DNA from: Streptomyces lycii
Lineage (GTDB): Bacteria; Actinomycetota; Actinomycetes; Streptomycetales; Streptomycetaceae
Assembly (NCBI RefSeq): GCF_009735685.1
Contig: NZ_WHPN01000315.1
Span: forward strand, 1-33,110
Length of the DNA: 33,110 bases
Direction: 5' to 3'
The notes under the pieces were generated by a model. It saw nothing but the letters and a program-made list of their open reading frames with translations, was not told where the DNA came from and ran no database searches. Below, one piece after another: positions 25,130 through 32,852 of this stretch. Each line of letters starts with the position of its first letter. Positions within the stretch are counted from its first letter, which is position 1. A program made the position numbers and the translations under genes.

Positions 25130-26983
25130 GTGCCAGAGCTGAGGTCCCGCACCGTCACCCACGGCCGCAACATGGCGGGCGCCCGAGCCCTTATGCAGGC
25201 GTCCGGCGTAGCGCGCGAGGACTTCGGCAAGCCGATCGTCGCGGTGGCGAACAGCTTCACGGAGTTCGTGCCCGGTCACACCCACCTCCAACCGGTCGGC
25301 CGGATCGTCAGCGAGGCGGTCAAGGCGGCGGGCGGCATTCCGCGTGAGTTCAACACCATCGCCGTGGACGACGGCATCGCCATGGGCCACGGCGGAATGC
25401 TCTACTCCCTGCCCTCGCGCGACCTGATCGCCGACTCCGTGGAGTACATGACCGAGGCGCACTGCGCCGACGCGCTGATCTGCATCTCCAACTGCGACAA
25501 GATCACGCCCGGCATGCTGATGGCCGCGCTGCGCCTCAACATCCCCACCGTCTTCGTCTCCGGCGGCCCCATGGAGTCCGGTCGCGCGACCCTGGTCGAC
25601 GGCACGGTCCGCAAGCTCGACCTGGTCAGCGCGATCTCCGACGCGGTCAACGACTCCGTCTCGGACGAGGACATCGCCCGTATCGAGGACAACGCCTGCC
25701 CGACCTGCGGCTCCTGTTCCGGCATGTTCACGGCCAACTCCATGAACTGCCTGACCGAGGCGATCGGCCTGTCCCTCCCCGGCAACGGTTCGGTGCTGGC
25801 CACCCACACCGCCCGCAGGGCGCTCTACGAGAACGCCGGCCGCACGGTCGTGGAGATCACCAAGCGCCACTACGAGCAGGACGACGACACCGTCCTCCCG
25901 CGCAGCATCGCCTCCCGCGCCGCCTTCGAGAACGCCATGGCCCTGGACGTCGCCATGGGCGGATCGACCAACACGATCCTGCACCTGCTCGCCGCCGCCC
26001 AAGAGGCCGAGCTGGCGTTCGACATGAAGGACATCGACGAGCTGTCCCGCCGGCTGCCCTGCCTGTCCAAGGTCGCGCCGAACGTCGCCCCCGGCGGCGT
26101 CTACTACATGGAGGACGTGCACCGCGCCGGCGGCATCCCCGCCATCCTCGGCGAGCTGTACCGCGGCGGCCTGCTCAACGAGGACGTGCACACCGTCCAC
26201 AGCCCCTCCCTCGCCGACTGGCTCAAGAGCTGGGACATCCGCGGCGGATCGCCGTCCCCCGAGGCCGTGGAGCTGTTCCACGCGGCCCCCGGCTGTGTCC
26301 GCTCGGCGACCGCCTTCTCGCAGTCCGAGCGCTGGGACACCCTCGACACGGACGCCGCGGGCGGCTGCATCCGCGACGTCGAGCACGCGTACTCCACCGA
26401 GGGCGGCCTCGCGATCCTCTACGGCAACCTCGCCGAGGACGGCTGCGTCGTGAAGACCGCCGGTGTCGACGAGTCCATCTGGACGTTCGAGGGCCCGGCC
26501 GTCGTCTGCGAGTCGCAGGAGGAGGCCGTCGACAAGATCCTGAAGAAGGAGATCAAGGAGGGCGACGTCGTCGTCATCCGCTACGAGGGCCCGAAGGGCG
26601 GCCCGGGCATGCAGGAGATGCTCTACCCGACCTCGTTCCTCAAGGGCCGCGGCCTCGGCAAGGCCTGCGCCCTGGTGACCGACGGCCGGTTCTCCGGCGG
26701 CACCTCGGGGCTCTCCATCGGCCACGCCTCCCCGGAGGCCGCGTCCGGCGGCACCATCGCCCTGGTCGAGGACGGCGACCGGATCCGCATCGACATCCCG
26801 AACCGCTCCATGGACCTGCTGGTCCCGGACGAGGACCTGGCCGCCCGCCGCGAGGCGCTCGGCGGCCGGTACGCCCCGAAGAACCGCGAGCGCAAGGTCT
26901 CCCAGGCGCTGCGCGCGTACGCGGCGATGGCGACCAGCGCCGACAAGGGCGCCGTCCGCGACGTGACGATGCTCGGCGGCTGA
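25130..26983 (+). CDS. ilvD: Dihydroxy-acid dehydratase IlvD
   Basis: 617 residues, full length for the E. coli-type enzyme. It dehydrates 2,3-dihydroxy acids to 2-keto acids in valine, leucine and isoleucine synthesis. Signatures: [27 protein letters not shown] and [19 protein letters not shown] (cluster cysteines), and near the end [17 protein letters not shown] and [15 protein letters not shown]. The pattern fits the oxygen-sensitive, E. coli-like group. GTG at 25130 is preferred over GTG 25121 because AAGGGAG sits about 9 nt before it and proteins in the family start MPELRSRT. It is a single-gene unit ending in repeats and a strong hairpin. Confidence 0.96.
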   Translation: MPELRSRTVTHGRNMAGARALMQASGVAREDFGKPIVAVANSFTEFVPGHTHLQPVGRIVSEAVKAAGGIPREFNTIAVDDGIAMGHGGMLYSLPSRDLIADSVEYMTEAHCADALICISNCDKITPGMLMAALRLNIPTVFVSGGPMESGRATLVDGTVRKLDLVSAISDAVNDSVSDEDIARIEDNACPTCGSCSGMFTANSMNCLTEAIGLSLPGNGSVLATHTARRALYENAGRTVVEITKRHYEQDDDTVLPRSIASRAAFENAMALDVAMGGSTNTILHLLAAAQEAELAFDMKDIDELSRRLPCLSKVAPNVAPGGVYYMEDVHRAGGIPAILGELYRGGLLNEDVHTVHSPSLADWLKSWDIRGGSPSPEAVELFHAAPGCVRSATAFSQSERWDTLDTDAAGGCIRDVEHAYSTEGGLAILYGNLAEDGCVVKTAGVDESIWTFEGPAVVCESQEEAVDKILKKEIKEGDVVVIRYEGPKGGPGMQEMLYPTSFLKGRGLGKACALVTDGRFSGGTSGLSIGHASPEAASGGTIALVEDGDRIRIDIPNRSMDLLVPDEDLAARREALGGRYAPKNRERKVSQALRAYAAMATSADKGAVRDVTMLGG

Positions 26984-27345
26984 CACCGAACCGGCCCCGG
27001 CCCCGGCACCGGCCCCGGACAGCGAACCGGCGACCGGCGCCGGCCACCGAACCGCCCCTCCCGGCACCGTCCCACCGGCCGTTGAAGGGAGCGGCGGGAC
27101 CGGCGGATCGGGCGAGCTGCCGCCACCGCGACCGGGCCACCAACCGGCCCCGGCCGCTGAACAGCGACCGGCTGCCGACGGCCCCCGCCGCGAACCGCGG
27201 CCGGCCCTCGCCCCGCCGAACCGGCCGCCGAAGGCCCCCGCCGCGAACCGCGGCCGGCCGCCGCTCCGCCGAACCGGCCGCCGAAGGCGCGGACGGACCG
27301 CCGAACCGGCCGCCGCCCGGAACCGCCCACCGACCGCCCCGACCG
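26984..27345. repeat. Repeat-rich gap after ilvD, with a 53-bp tandem duplication
   Basis: Nearly the whole stretch consists of ACCGGCC / GAACCGGC words. The clearest element is a 53-bp unit beginning GGCCCCCGCCGCGAACCGCG in two adjacent copies at 27180-27232 and 27233-27285, differing at a few bases. A third diverged half-copy follows. There is no gene. Confidence 0.88.
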
Positions 27346-27368
27346 CCCCGGAGCACGCTGCTCCGGGG
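27346..27368 (+). terminator. Perfect hairpin between ilvD and the membrane protein gene
   Basis: CCCCGGAGCA pairs with TGCTCCGGGG over a 3-nt CGC loop, a perfect 10-bp stem. It is about 360 nt after ilvD, but just upstream of the promoter of the next gene, so it can insulate that gene from read-through. Confidence 0.7.
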
Positions 27369-27396
27369 CACCCGGCGCCCGTACACCGGCCGCCGC

Positions 27397-27402
27397 CATA
27401 AT
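27397..27402 (+). promoter_or_regulatory. -10 element CATAAT of the small membrane protein gene
   Basis: CATAAT lies 7 nt before the ATG at 27410. It is one of very few AT-rich words in this region. No Shine-Dalgarno lies between, so the transcript is probably leaderless. Confidence 0.5.
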
Positions 27403-27409
27403 CGACGGC

Positions 27410-27985
27410 ATGAGCGAACCGCAGCAGGACCGGGGCGGCGGCCCCCGCCCGGAGCCCATCCGCTTCTTCGGCACCACCTGGGTCGACCACGACGGCGGCT
27501 ACGCGCTGCGCCGTGCCGGAGTCGCGCTCGGCGCCCTCGCCGCCGCCGCGGTCGGCGCCCTGCTGCTGCGGCTCGGCTACCAGGGCCTGGCCATCGCCGA
27601 GGTCGGCGGTTTCGTCAGCATGCTGGTCGTGGTGATGTTCGCGGTGTGCAGCGCCCTCGGCTTCCGGCACACCTGGAACGGCTTCACCCGCCGTCCCGAG
27701 CCGGCCGCCGACCCCGCGGGCGAGCGCTCCCTGCAGAGCCTCACGACCATCGGCTTCATCGGCACCCTGCTCGCCTGGTTCTGCCGCGCGCTGATCGAGG
27801 CACCGGGCGAGAAGCTGCGCCGCGCCGAGTACGAGCGCGACCGCGAGCTGTACGAGAAGCGCCGCGCGGCCCGTACCGGCAACCCGGCCGCGAAGGCCGC
27901 CGCCAAGCGCGCCGCGAAACGCGCGGGCAAGAGCACGGGCACGGGCACCGGTAAGGGCACGGGCAAGGGAGCCGGGCGACGCTGA
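27410..27985 (+). CDS. Small integral membrane protein, function unknown
   Basis: 191 residues with three likely membrane segments (AGVALGALAAAAVGALLL, VGGFVSMLVVVMFAVCSAL, TTIGFIGTLLAWFCRALI). The N-terminus is Gly/Pro/Arg-rich and the cytoplasmic C-terminus is a strongly basic helix (ERDRELYEKRRAARTG... AAKRAAKRAGK) ending in a Gly-Thr-Lys repeat. Relatives are sometimes labelled EamA/RhaT transporters, but three segments and the length do not support a DMT transporter. The basic tail could bind membranes or nucleic acid (inference). Confidence 0.82.
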   Translation: MSEPQQDRGGGPRPEPIRFFGTTWVDHDGGYALRRAGVALGALAAAAVGALLLRLGYQGLAIAEVGGFVSMLVVVMFAVCSALGFRHTWNGFTRRPEPAADPAGERSLQSLTTIGFIGTLLAWFCRALIEAPGEKLRRAEYERDRELYEKRRAARTGNPAAKAAAKRAAKRAGKSTGTGTGKGTGKGAGRR

Positions 27986-28032
27986 CCCGGGGGCTTCCGC
28001 GTCATCGCCCCTCGGCACGCCGGCCGGGGGGA

Positions 28033-28059
28033 TGTCACACTTCGGGCCGGCGTACCGTC
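28033..28059 (+). promoter_or_regulatory. ECF41-type promoter: TGTCACA-N16-CGTC
   Basis: TGTCACA (28033-28039), a 16-bp spacer, then CGTC (28056-28059). As I recall the published ECF41 work, this is the consensus of ECF41-dependent promoters. It lies about 57 nt before the sigma gene start, so the gene is probably autoregulated. Confidence 0.75.
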
Positions 28060-28115
28060 CTCCGGCCGAGGGCGGTCGCCACTCCGGCGGCCGGCGGACA
28101 GGGGAGGATCGCGAC

Positions 28116-28991
28116 ATGGCCGAGCTGGCGCAGTTCGAGGAGCACCGAGGGCGGCTCTGGGCGGTCGCCTACCGGATCACCGGTTCGGTCGCGGACGCCG
28201 ACGACGCCGTACAGGAGGCGTGGCTGCGCTGGCAGGCCCTCCCCGACGGCACGGCCGACGAGCCCCGCGCGTACCTCACGACCGTCGTCAGCCGCATCTG
28301 TTACGACCAGCTCGGCTCGGCCCGCGCCCGCCGCGAGACGTACGTCGGCGCCTGGCTGCCCGAACCGGTCGTCGACGGCGGTGACGTGCCGGAGGACCGG
28401 GTCACCCTGGACGAGTCCGTCGGCCTGGCCATGCTCGCCGTACTGGAACGCCTGACTCCGGCGGAGCGCACCTCGTTCGTGCTGCACGACGTGTTCGCGG
28501 TCCCCTTCTCGGAGATCGCCGAGGTCGTGGGCCGCACCCCGGACGCCGTGCGGCAACTGGCCTCCCGCGCCCGCAAGCGGGTGCGGGCCGAGGCACCGCG
28601 CCGCTCGATCGACCCCGGCGAGCACCGGCGGGCGGTGGACGCCTTCCTCGCGGCCGCCATGGGCCGGGACCTGAACGCGCTGATGAACGTGCTCGACCCG
28701 GAGGTCGTCTGGCGTGCCGACGGCGGCGGCAAGGTCTCGGCCGCCCGCCGCCCGGTGTACGGCGGCGAGAAGGTGGCCCGCCTCGCCCACGGCCTGATGG
28801 GCGGCTACGACCCGGACGTGATGAGCGTGCACGAGAAGACGGTCAACGGTGCGCCCGGCCTGGTCTTCGTCGACCCGGTGGGCGAATGGGCGGCGGTGTT
28901 CTCCTTCACCGTGCACGGCGGGCGGATCACCGAGATCGACGTCGTCCTCAACCCCGACAAGCTGCGCCACCTGGACTTCGACTCGTTCTGA
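28116..28991 (+). CDS. ECF41-group sigma factor with fused SnoaL-like domain
   Basis: 291 residues. Region 2 (LWAVAYRITGSVADADDAVQEAWLRW), region 4 (LTPAERTSFVLHDVFAVPFSEIAEVVGRTPDAVRQLASRARKRV), then a C-terminal SnoaL-like domain of about 110 residues. The two ECF41 marks are visible: DGGGK in WRADGGGKV and NPDKL near the end. In this group the fused domain controls the sigma factor, replacing an anti-sigma protein (established). The ATG at 28116 follows GGGGAGG at 8 nt. ECF41 factors often neighbour a carboxymuconolactone decarboxylase, oxidoreductase or epimerase (COE) gene; none is present here, so its target may be elsewhere. Confidence 0.93.
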   Translation: MAELAQFEEHRGRLWAVAYRITGSVADADDAVQEAWLRWQALPDGTADEPRAYLTTVVSRICYDQLGSARARRETYVGAWLPEPVVDGGDVPEDRVTLDESVGLAMLAVLERLTPAERTSFVLHDVFAVPFSEIAEVVGRTPDAVRQLASRARKRVRAEAPRRSIDPGEHRRAVDAFLAAAMGRDLNALMNVLDPEVVWRADGGGKVSAARRPVYGGEKVARLAHGLMGGYDPDVMSVHEKTVNGAPGLVFVDPVGEWAAVFSFTVHGGRITEIDVVLNPDKLRHLDFDSF

Positions 28992-29655
28992 GACGGGCGG
29001 GGGAGGAGCGGGATCCGGGGCTCGGGCAGCAGGAATCGGGGATCAGGGTTCGGGGATCGGGGCTCGGCGCGGTGCTCGCGGCGCAGGGTTCGGGGCTCGG
29101 GGCTCGGCGCGGGACGCGGGGCCCGGGGCGCAGGGATTGGAAATCAGGGTTCGAGCGCGGGGCTCGCGGCGCAGGGTTCGGGGATCAGGGCCCGGCGCGG
29201 TGCTCGCGGCGCAGGAATCCGGGCTCGGGCTCGGCGCGGGACCCGGAGCCCGGGGCGCAGGAATCCGGGATCAGGGCCCGGCGCGGGGCGCGCGGCTCGG
29301 GCCGGGGCCCGGCACCGCGCGCACCGCCGCGCGGTTACGGCAGCGCACGGCCGGCCGCCGGGCCGTCCCCTCCGCAAGCCCGGAGCAGCCTCCCGGGGTG
29401 CCGCCCGGCAGTCCGAGCCCGCCCCGGCGCCCCGGCATACCGGGCCCGCTCCGGCGCCCCGGCCCGCTCCGGCGCCCCAGTCCCAGTCCCGGTCCCGGTC
29501 CTCCAGCATCTCGCCTCCGACCCTGCCCCACCCGGCGCTTCCGCCCCCGTCTCGCCGACGCCTCCGCTTCCCTTCCCCACCCCACCCCGTCCCGTCTCCC
29601 GTCACCCCACCCACCCGCTGCGCCCCAAATACCGGGCGGCCCCACCCGACTCGTA
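28992..29655. repeat. Strand-asymmetric repeat gap: G-rich then C-rich
   Basis: The first half (to about 29300) is G-rich: GGGGCTCGGCGCGG, GCGCAGGAATCCGGG, GATCAGGGCCCGGCGCGG and similar words recur many times. The second half (about 29340-29640) is C/T-rich: CGGTCCCGGTCC, CTCCGGCGCCCCGG (twice), CCCACCCCACC. No gene is supportable; frames across it give Gly/Arg/Ala or Pro/Arg/Ser strings. Confidence 0.8.
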
Positions 29656-29690
29656 CGCGCCCCCCGGCCGGCTCCCGGCCGAGGGGCGCG
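29656..29690 (+). terminator. Strong hairpin before the ABC transporter operon
   Basis: A 16-bp stem with one mismatch (29656-29671 with 29675-29690, CGCGCCCC-C-CGGCCGG and its complement) over a 3-nt loop. It ends 15 bp before the -35 of the ABC operon and would insulate it from upstream transcription. Confidence 0.65.
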
Positions 29691-29704
29691 CCCGTTCGTC
29701 GTCC

Positions 29705-29734
29705 TTGACGGGTCCTCCGGCCGCCGCTCATAAT
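29705..29734 (+). promoter_or_regulatory. Consensus promoter TTGACG-N18-CATAAT, leaderless
   Basis: A near-perfect housekeeping promoter: TTGACG (29705-29710), 18-bp spacer, CATAAT (29729-29734). The -10 ends 7 nt before the first ATG (29742), so transcription would start on or next to the start codon. TCATCACATGATGA across the start is an imperfect palindrome and could be an operator. Confidence 0.8.
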
Positions 29735-29741
29735 TCATCAC

Positions 29742-30908
29742 ATGATGAATAACCCCGACGAGCCACTCCCGGACTCACCACCGGGCACAGGACCCGGCTC
29801 CCCACCGGACCCACCGGCGAAGGTGCCCGCGAACGCCTCACCGGCCTCGCCGACGGCCACCTCACCGGCCGCCCCGGCGCACGAACGGCCGACCGGTCCG
29901 GCCTCCGGGGCGGGCCCGGAAACGGACCCGGCCGTACGCGCCCGCGGCCTGACCGTCGTCCGCGGCCGCCGCACCGTCCTGGACGACATCGACTTCGACA
30001 TCCCGCGCGGCCAGGTCACCGGTCTCCTCGGCCCCAGCGGCTGCGGCAAGTCGACCCTGATGCGGGCCATCGCGGGCACCCAGGCGAAGGTCACCGGCAC
30101 CCTCGAGGTGCTCGGCCGCCCGGCGGGGACGGCCCCGCTCCGGTCCCGCGTCGGCTACGTCACCCAGTCGCCCTCCGTCTACGGCGACCTCACCGCCCGG
30201 CAGAACCTCGACTACTACGCCGCCGTGCTCGACCCCCGCCTCTCCCGCGCCGACCGCCACGACCAGGTCGCGAGGGCACTCGCCGACGTCGACCTCACCG
30301 ACCACGCCGACGCCCTCGCCGGGAACCTCTCCGGCGGCCAGCTCTCCCGCGTCTCCCTCGCCGTCGCCCTCCTCGGCACCCCGGAACTGCTCGTGCTCGA
30401 CGAGCCCACGGTCGGACTGGACCCCGTACTCCGCCGCGACCTGTGGAACCTCTTCCACCGGCTGGCCGCCGACCGCGGCACCACCCTCCTGGTCTCCTCA
30501 CACGTCATGGACGAGGCCGAGCGCTGTCAGCGGCTGCTCCTGATGCGAGCCGGACGGATCCTCGCCGACGACGTACCGGCCGCGCTCCGCGACCGTACGC
30601 ACTCGGAAACGGTCGAAGAGGCCTTCCTGCGACTGGTCGACGCCGAAAGGGACGCCGAGGCCGCCCGGGCGCCCGGCACGCCGGGGACCGGCCACCCGCC
30701 GACGGCAACGGACCCGCCGACCCGAGCCGACCCGCCGACCCAAGCCGACCAGGTGACCGAATCCGACCAGGCGACCGAAGCCGTGCCGCGGACCCCAGCG
30801 GACCCGTCGGCCCGGGCAACCCCGCCGGCCGGGACGGCCCCGGCGCACCGGCACGACCCTCCCGGCCGGAACAGGCCCGGGCGGCCCCCGCGGAAAGGCA
30901 AGCCGTGA
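29742..30908 (+). CDS. ABC transporter ATP-binding protein
   Basis: 388 residues. The nucleotide-binding domain lies at about 66-305: GPSGCGKST (Walker A), a TQSPSVYGDLTA Q-loop, LSGGQLSRVSLA (signature), LLVLDEPTVGLDP (Walker B) and SSHVMDEAE (H-loop). An extra N-terminal Pro/Ala/Thr-rich stretch (1-65) and a C-terminal Asp/Pro/Thr repeat (TDPPTRADPPTQADQ, then a basic PGRNRPGRPPRKGKP end) are disordered and unusual for the family. The stop overlaps the permease GTG by 4 nt. Together the two form an ABC-2 exporter, likely for a drug or polymer; the substrate is unknown. The start has two adjacent ATGs (29742, 29745). Confidence 0.92.
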   Translation: MMNNPDEPLPDSPPGTGPGSPPDPPAKVPANASPASPTATSPAAPAHERPTGPASGAGPETDPAVRARGLTVVRGRRTVLDDIDFDIPRGQVTGLLGPSGCGKSTLMRAIAGTQAKVTGTLEVLGRPAGTAPLRSRVGYVTQSPSVYGDLTARQNLDYYAAVLDPRLSRADRHDQVARALADVDLTDHADALAGNLSGGQLSRVSLAVALLGTPELLVLDEPTVGLDPVLRRDLWNLFHRLAADRGTTLLVSSHVMDEAERCQRLLLMRAGRILADDVPAALRDRTHSETVEEAFLRLVDAERDAEAARAPGTPGTGHPPTATDPPTRADPPTQADQVTESDQATEAVPRTPADPSARATPPAGTAPAHRHDPPGRNRPGRPPRKGKP

Positions 30909-31642
30909 ACATCTCCCGCACCCTCGCCACCGCCCGACGCGTGCTGCGGCAACTCGGCCACGACCCGCGCACGATCGCCCTGCTGCTGATCGTCCCGTGC
31001 GTCCTGCTCACACTGCTCTACTGGGTGTTCGACGCCAGCCCGCGGACGTTCGACTCCGTGGGTGCCTCGCTGCTCGGCATCTTCCCGCTGATCACGATGT
31101 TCCTGGTGACCTCGATCGCCACCCTCCGCGAACGCACCTCCGGCACCCTGGAGCGCCTGCTGTCCATGCCGCTGGGCAAGGCCGACCTGATCCTCGGTTA
31201 CGCCCTGGCCTTCGGCGCGCTCGCCGTCGTCCAGGCCGCACTGGCCACCGGTCTCGCGATCTGGGGACTGGGACTGGACGTCGCCGGATCGCCGTGGCTG
31301 CTGCTCGTCGTCGCCCTTCTGGACGCCCTGCTCGGCACGGCCCTGGGGCTGTTCGTCTCGGCTTTCGCGGCCTCCGAGTTCCAGGCCGTGCAGTTCATGC
31401 CGGCGATCATCTTCCCGCAGCTGCTGCTGTGCGGGCTGTTCGCGCCGCGCGACACGATGCAGCCCGTACTGGAGGCCGTCTCGAACGTGCTGCCGATGTC
31501 GTACGCGGTCGACGGCATGAACGAGGTCCTGCGCAACTCCTCCGTCACCGGCGACTTCTTCCGGGACGCCGGCATCGTCGCGGGCTGCGCGCTGCTGGTC
31601 CTGGCGCTGGGCGCGGCCACGCTCCGACGCCGTACGGCATAG
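30905..31642 (+). CDS. ABC-2 type permease
   Basis: 245 residues with six predicted membrane segments (TIALLLIVPCVLLTLLYWVF, SLLGIFPLITMFLVTSIATL, LGYALAFGALAVVQAALATGLAI, LLLVVALLDALLGTALGLFV, FMPAIIFPQLLLCGLFA, AGIVAGCALLVLALGAATL). The RERTSGTLERLLSMPL amphipathic loop is typical of ABC-2 export permeases. The GTG overlaps the ATPase stop (GTGA) and has GGAAAGG at 7 nt, so the pair is translationally coupled. Such pairs in Streptomyces are often drug or lipid exporters (family knowledge). Confidence 0.93.
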   Translation: MNISRTLATARRVLRQLGHDPRTIALLLIVPCVLLTLLYWVFDASPRTFDSVGASLLGIFPLITMFLVTSIATLRERTSGTLERLLSMPLGKADLILGYALAFGALAVVQAALATGLAIWGLGLDVAGSPWLLLVVALLDALLGTALGLFVSAFAASEFQAVQFMPAIIFPQLLLCGLFAPRDTMQPVLEAVSNVLPMSYAVDGMNEVLRNSSVTGDFFRDAGIVAGCALLVLALGAATLRRRTA

Positions 31643-31981
31643 ACGCCCGCCCGCGCGGGACAGCGCCGGAAAGGCAGGCACCCCGACGAGCCGCGGCCGC
31701 CAACACAGCCGTCACCAGAGCCCAGCCGCCGGCCCAACCGTGAGCCCAGCCGTCGGCCCGGTCGTCACAGACGGGCCGCCGAGGAGGCGCCCCACACCCT
31801 GCCCGCCAAATGGACAGCACACGCAGCAGGGCATCCCCGGTGCGAGGATGGACGCCGCACACCGGAGCCGCACGTACGGAACCGTCCGCCCGGAGCCGTA
31901 CGAGCCCACCGGACAGCGCAGACACCAGCAGCAAGCAGCAGGCAGCAGGCAGCAACCGCATCGGACAGGGTGGACCGCACC
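31643..31981. other. Gap between the permease gene and proC
   Basis: 339 bp. No gene is seen. It holds GCCCAGCCGNCGGCCC repeats (31708-31760), a possible -10 GAGGAT (31844-31849) with no clear -35, and the repeat GGCAGCA (about 31926-31956), giving a purine/CAG-rich leader shortly before the proC ribosome site. Confidence 0.5.
31926..31956 (+). repeat. GGCAGCA heptamer repeat in the proC leader
   Basis: CAGCAGCAAGCAGCAGGCAG followed by CAGGCAGCAACC: about four 7-mer units. It would lie in the 5' untranslated region of proC and keep it unstructured. Confidence 0.7.
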
Positions 31982-32791
31982 ATGACCCAGAAAGTGGCCG
32001 TACTCGGCACCGGCAAGATCGGCGAAGCCCTCCTCAGCGGAATGATCCGCGGCGGCTGGGCGACGAGCGACCTGCTGGTCACCGCCCGGCGCCCGGAACG
32101 CGCCGAAGAACTCCGCGGCCGGTACGGGGTCGAGGCCGTCACGAACGCGGAGGCCGCCAAGGCCGCGGACACCCTCATCCTCACGGTCAAGCCGCAGGAC
32201 ATGGGCAAACTGCTGGACGAACTCGCGCCGCACGTACCGGCCGACCGCCTGGTCGTCAGCGGCGCGGCCGGCATCCCGACATCCTTCTTCGAGGAGCGGC
32301 TGTCGCCGGGAACCCCGGTCGTGCGGGTCATGACGAACACCCCGGCGCTCGTCGACGAGGCCATGTCGGTCATCTCGGGCGGCAGCCACGCCACCGAGGA
32401 CCACTTGGCCCACGCCGAGGAGATCTTCAACGGGGTGGGCAAGACCCTCCGCGTCCCGGAGAGCCAGCAGGACGCGGCGACGGCTCTCTCCGGCTCGGGG
32501 CCCGCGTACTTCTACTTCCTGGTCGAGGCGATGACCGACGCCGGCATCCTGCTGGGGCTGCCGCGCGACAAGGCACACGACCTGATCGTGCAGGCGGCCA
32601 TCGGCGCGGCCGTGATGCTGCGGGACAGCGGGGAACACCCGGTCCGGCTCCGAGAGGCGGTCACCTCCCCGGCCGGGACGACGATCAACGCCATCCGCGA
32701 ACTGGAGGGCCACGGTGTACGGGCCGCCCTCATCGCCGCCCTGGAGGCGGCCCGCGACCGCAGCCGCGAACTGGCCTCGGGCCAGGGCTGA
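31982..32791 (+). CDS. proC: Pyrroline-5-carboxylate reductase ProC
   Basis: 269 residues, normal length. It reduces pyrroline-5-carboxylate to proline with NAD(P)H. The Rossmann fold begins VAVLGTGKIGEALLSGM; VKPQDM, VVSGAAGI and VRVMTNTPALV follow; the C-terminal dimerisation domain carries the family signature LSGSGPAYFYFLVEAM and the segment LREAVTSPAGTTINAI. The ATG at 31982 has AGGGTGG at about 9 nt; four codons upstream another in-frame ATG lacks a site. Confidence 0.96.
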   Translation: MTQKVAVLGTGKIGEALLSGMIRGGWATSDLLVTARRPERAEELRGRYGVEAVTNAEAAKAADTLILTVKPQDMGKLLDELAPHVPADRLVVSGAAGIPTSFFEERLSPGTPVVRVMTNTPALVDEAMSVISGGSHATEDHLAHAEEIFNGVGKTLRVPESQQDAATALSGSGPAYFYFLVEAMTDAGILLGLPRDKAHDLIVQAAIGAAVMLRDSGEHPVRLREAVTSPAGTTINAIRELEGHGVRAALIAALEAARDRSRELASGQG

Positions 32792-32809
32792 CGCACGCCG
32801 GGCGGCCGC

Positions 32810-32840
32810 GCCCCGGGGCCGGTTTGAAGCACCCCGGGGC
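32810..32840 (+). terminator. Possible proC terminator
   Basis: GCCCCGGGG (32810-32818) pairs with CCCCGGGGC (32832-32840) over a 13-nt loop. It overlaps the following promoter's -35, so one of the two calls may be wrong. Confidence 0.4.
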
Positions 32841-32852
32841 TTCGTGTAGTGT
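32824..32852 (+). promoter_or_regulatory. Promoter TTGAAG-N17-TAGTGT
   Basis: A good match to the vegetative consensus with a 17-bp spacer. It points out of the window. An inverted repeat GGTTGCC (32859-32865) / GGCAACC (32912-32918) lies at the start of the predicted RNA and could form a stem at its 5' end. Confidence 0.65.

Noticed and set aside
27410..27985. EamA/RhaT-type transporter
   Set aside because: There are only three membrane segments and a basic tail. DMT transporters have about ten segments, or four in the smallest members.
24776..28117. 1113-codon minus-strand frame across ilvD and its neighbours
   Set aside because: It runs antisense through ilvD and several other genes on the plus strand. 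Its translation is His/Val/Asp/Gly-rich with no recognisable domain.
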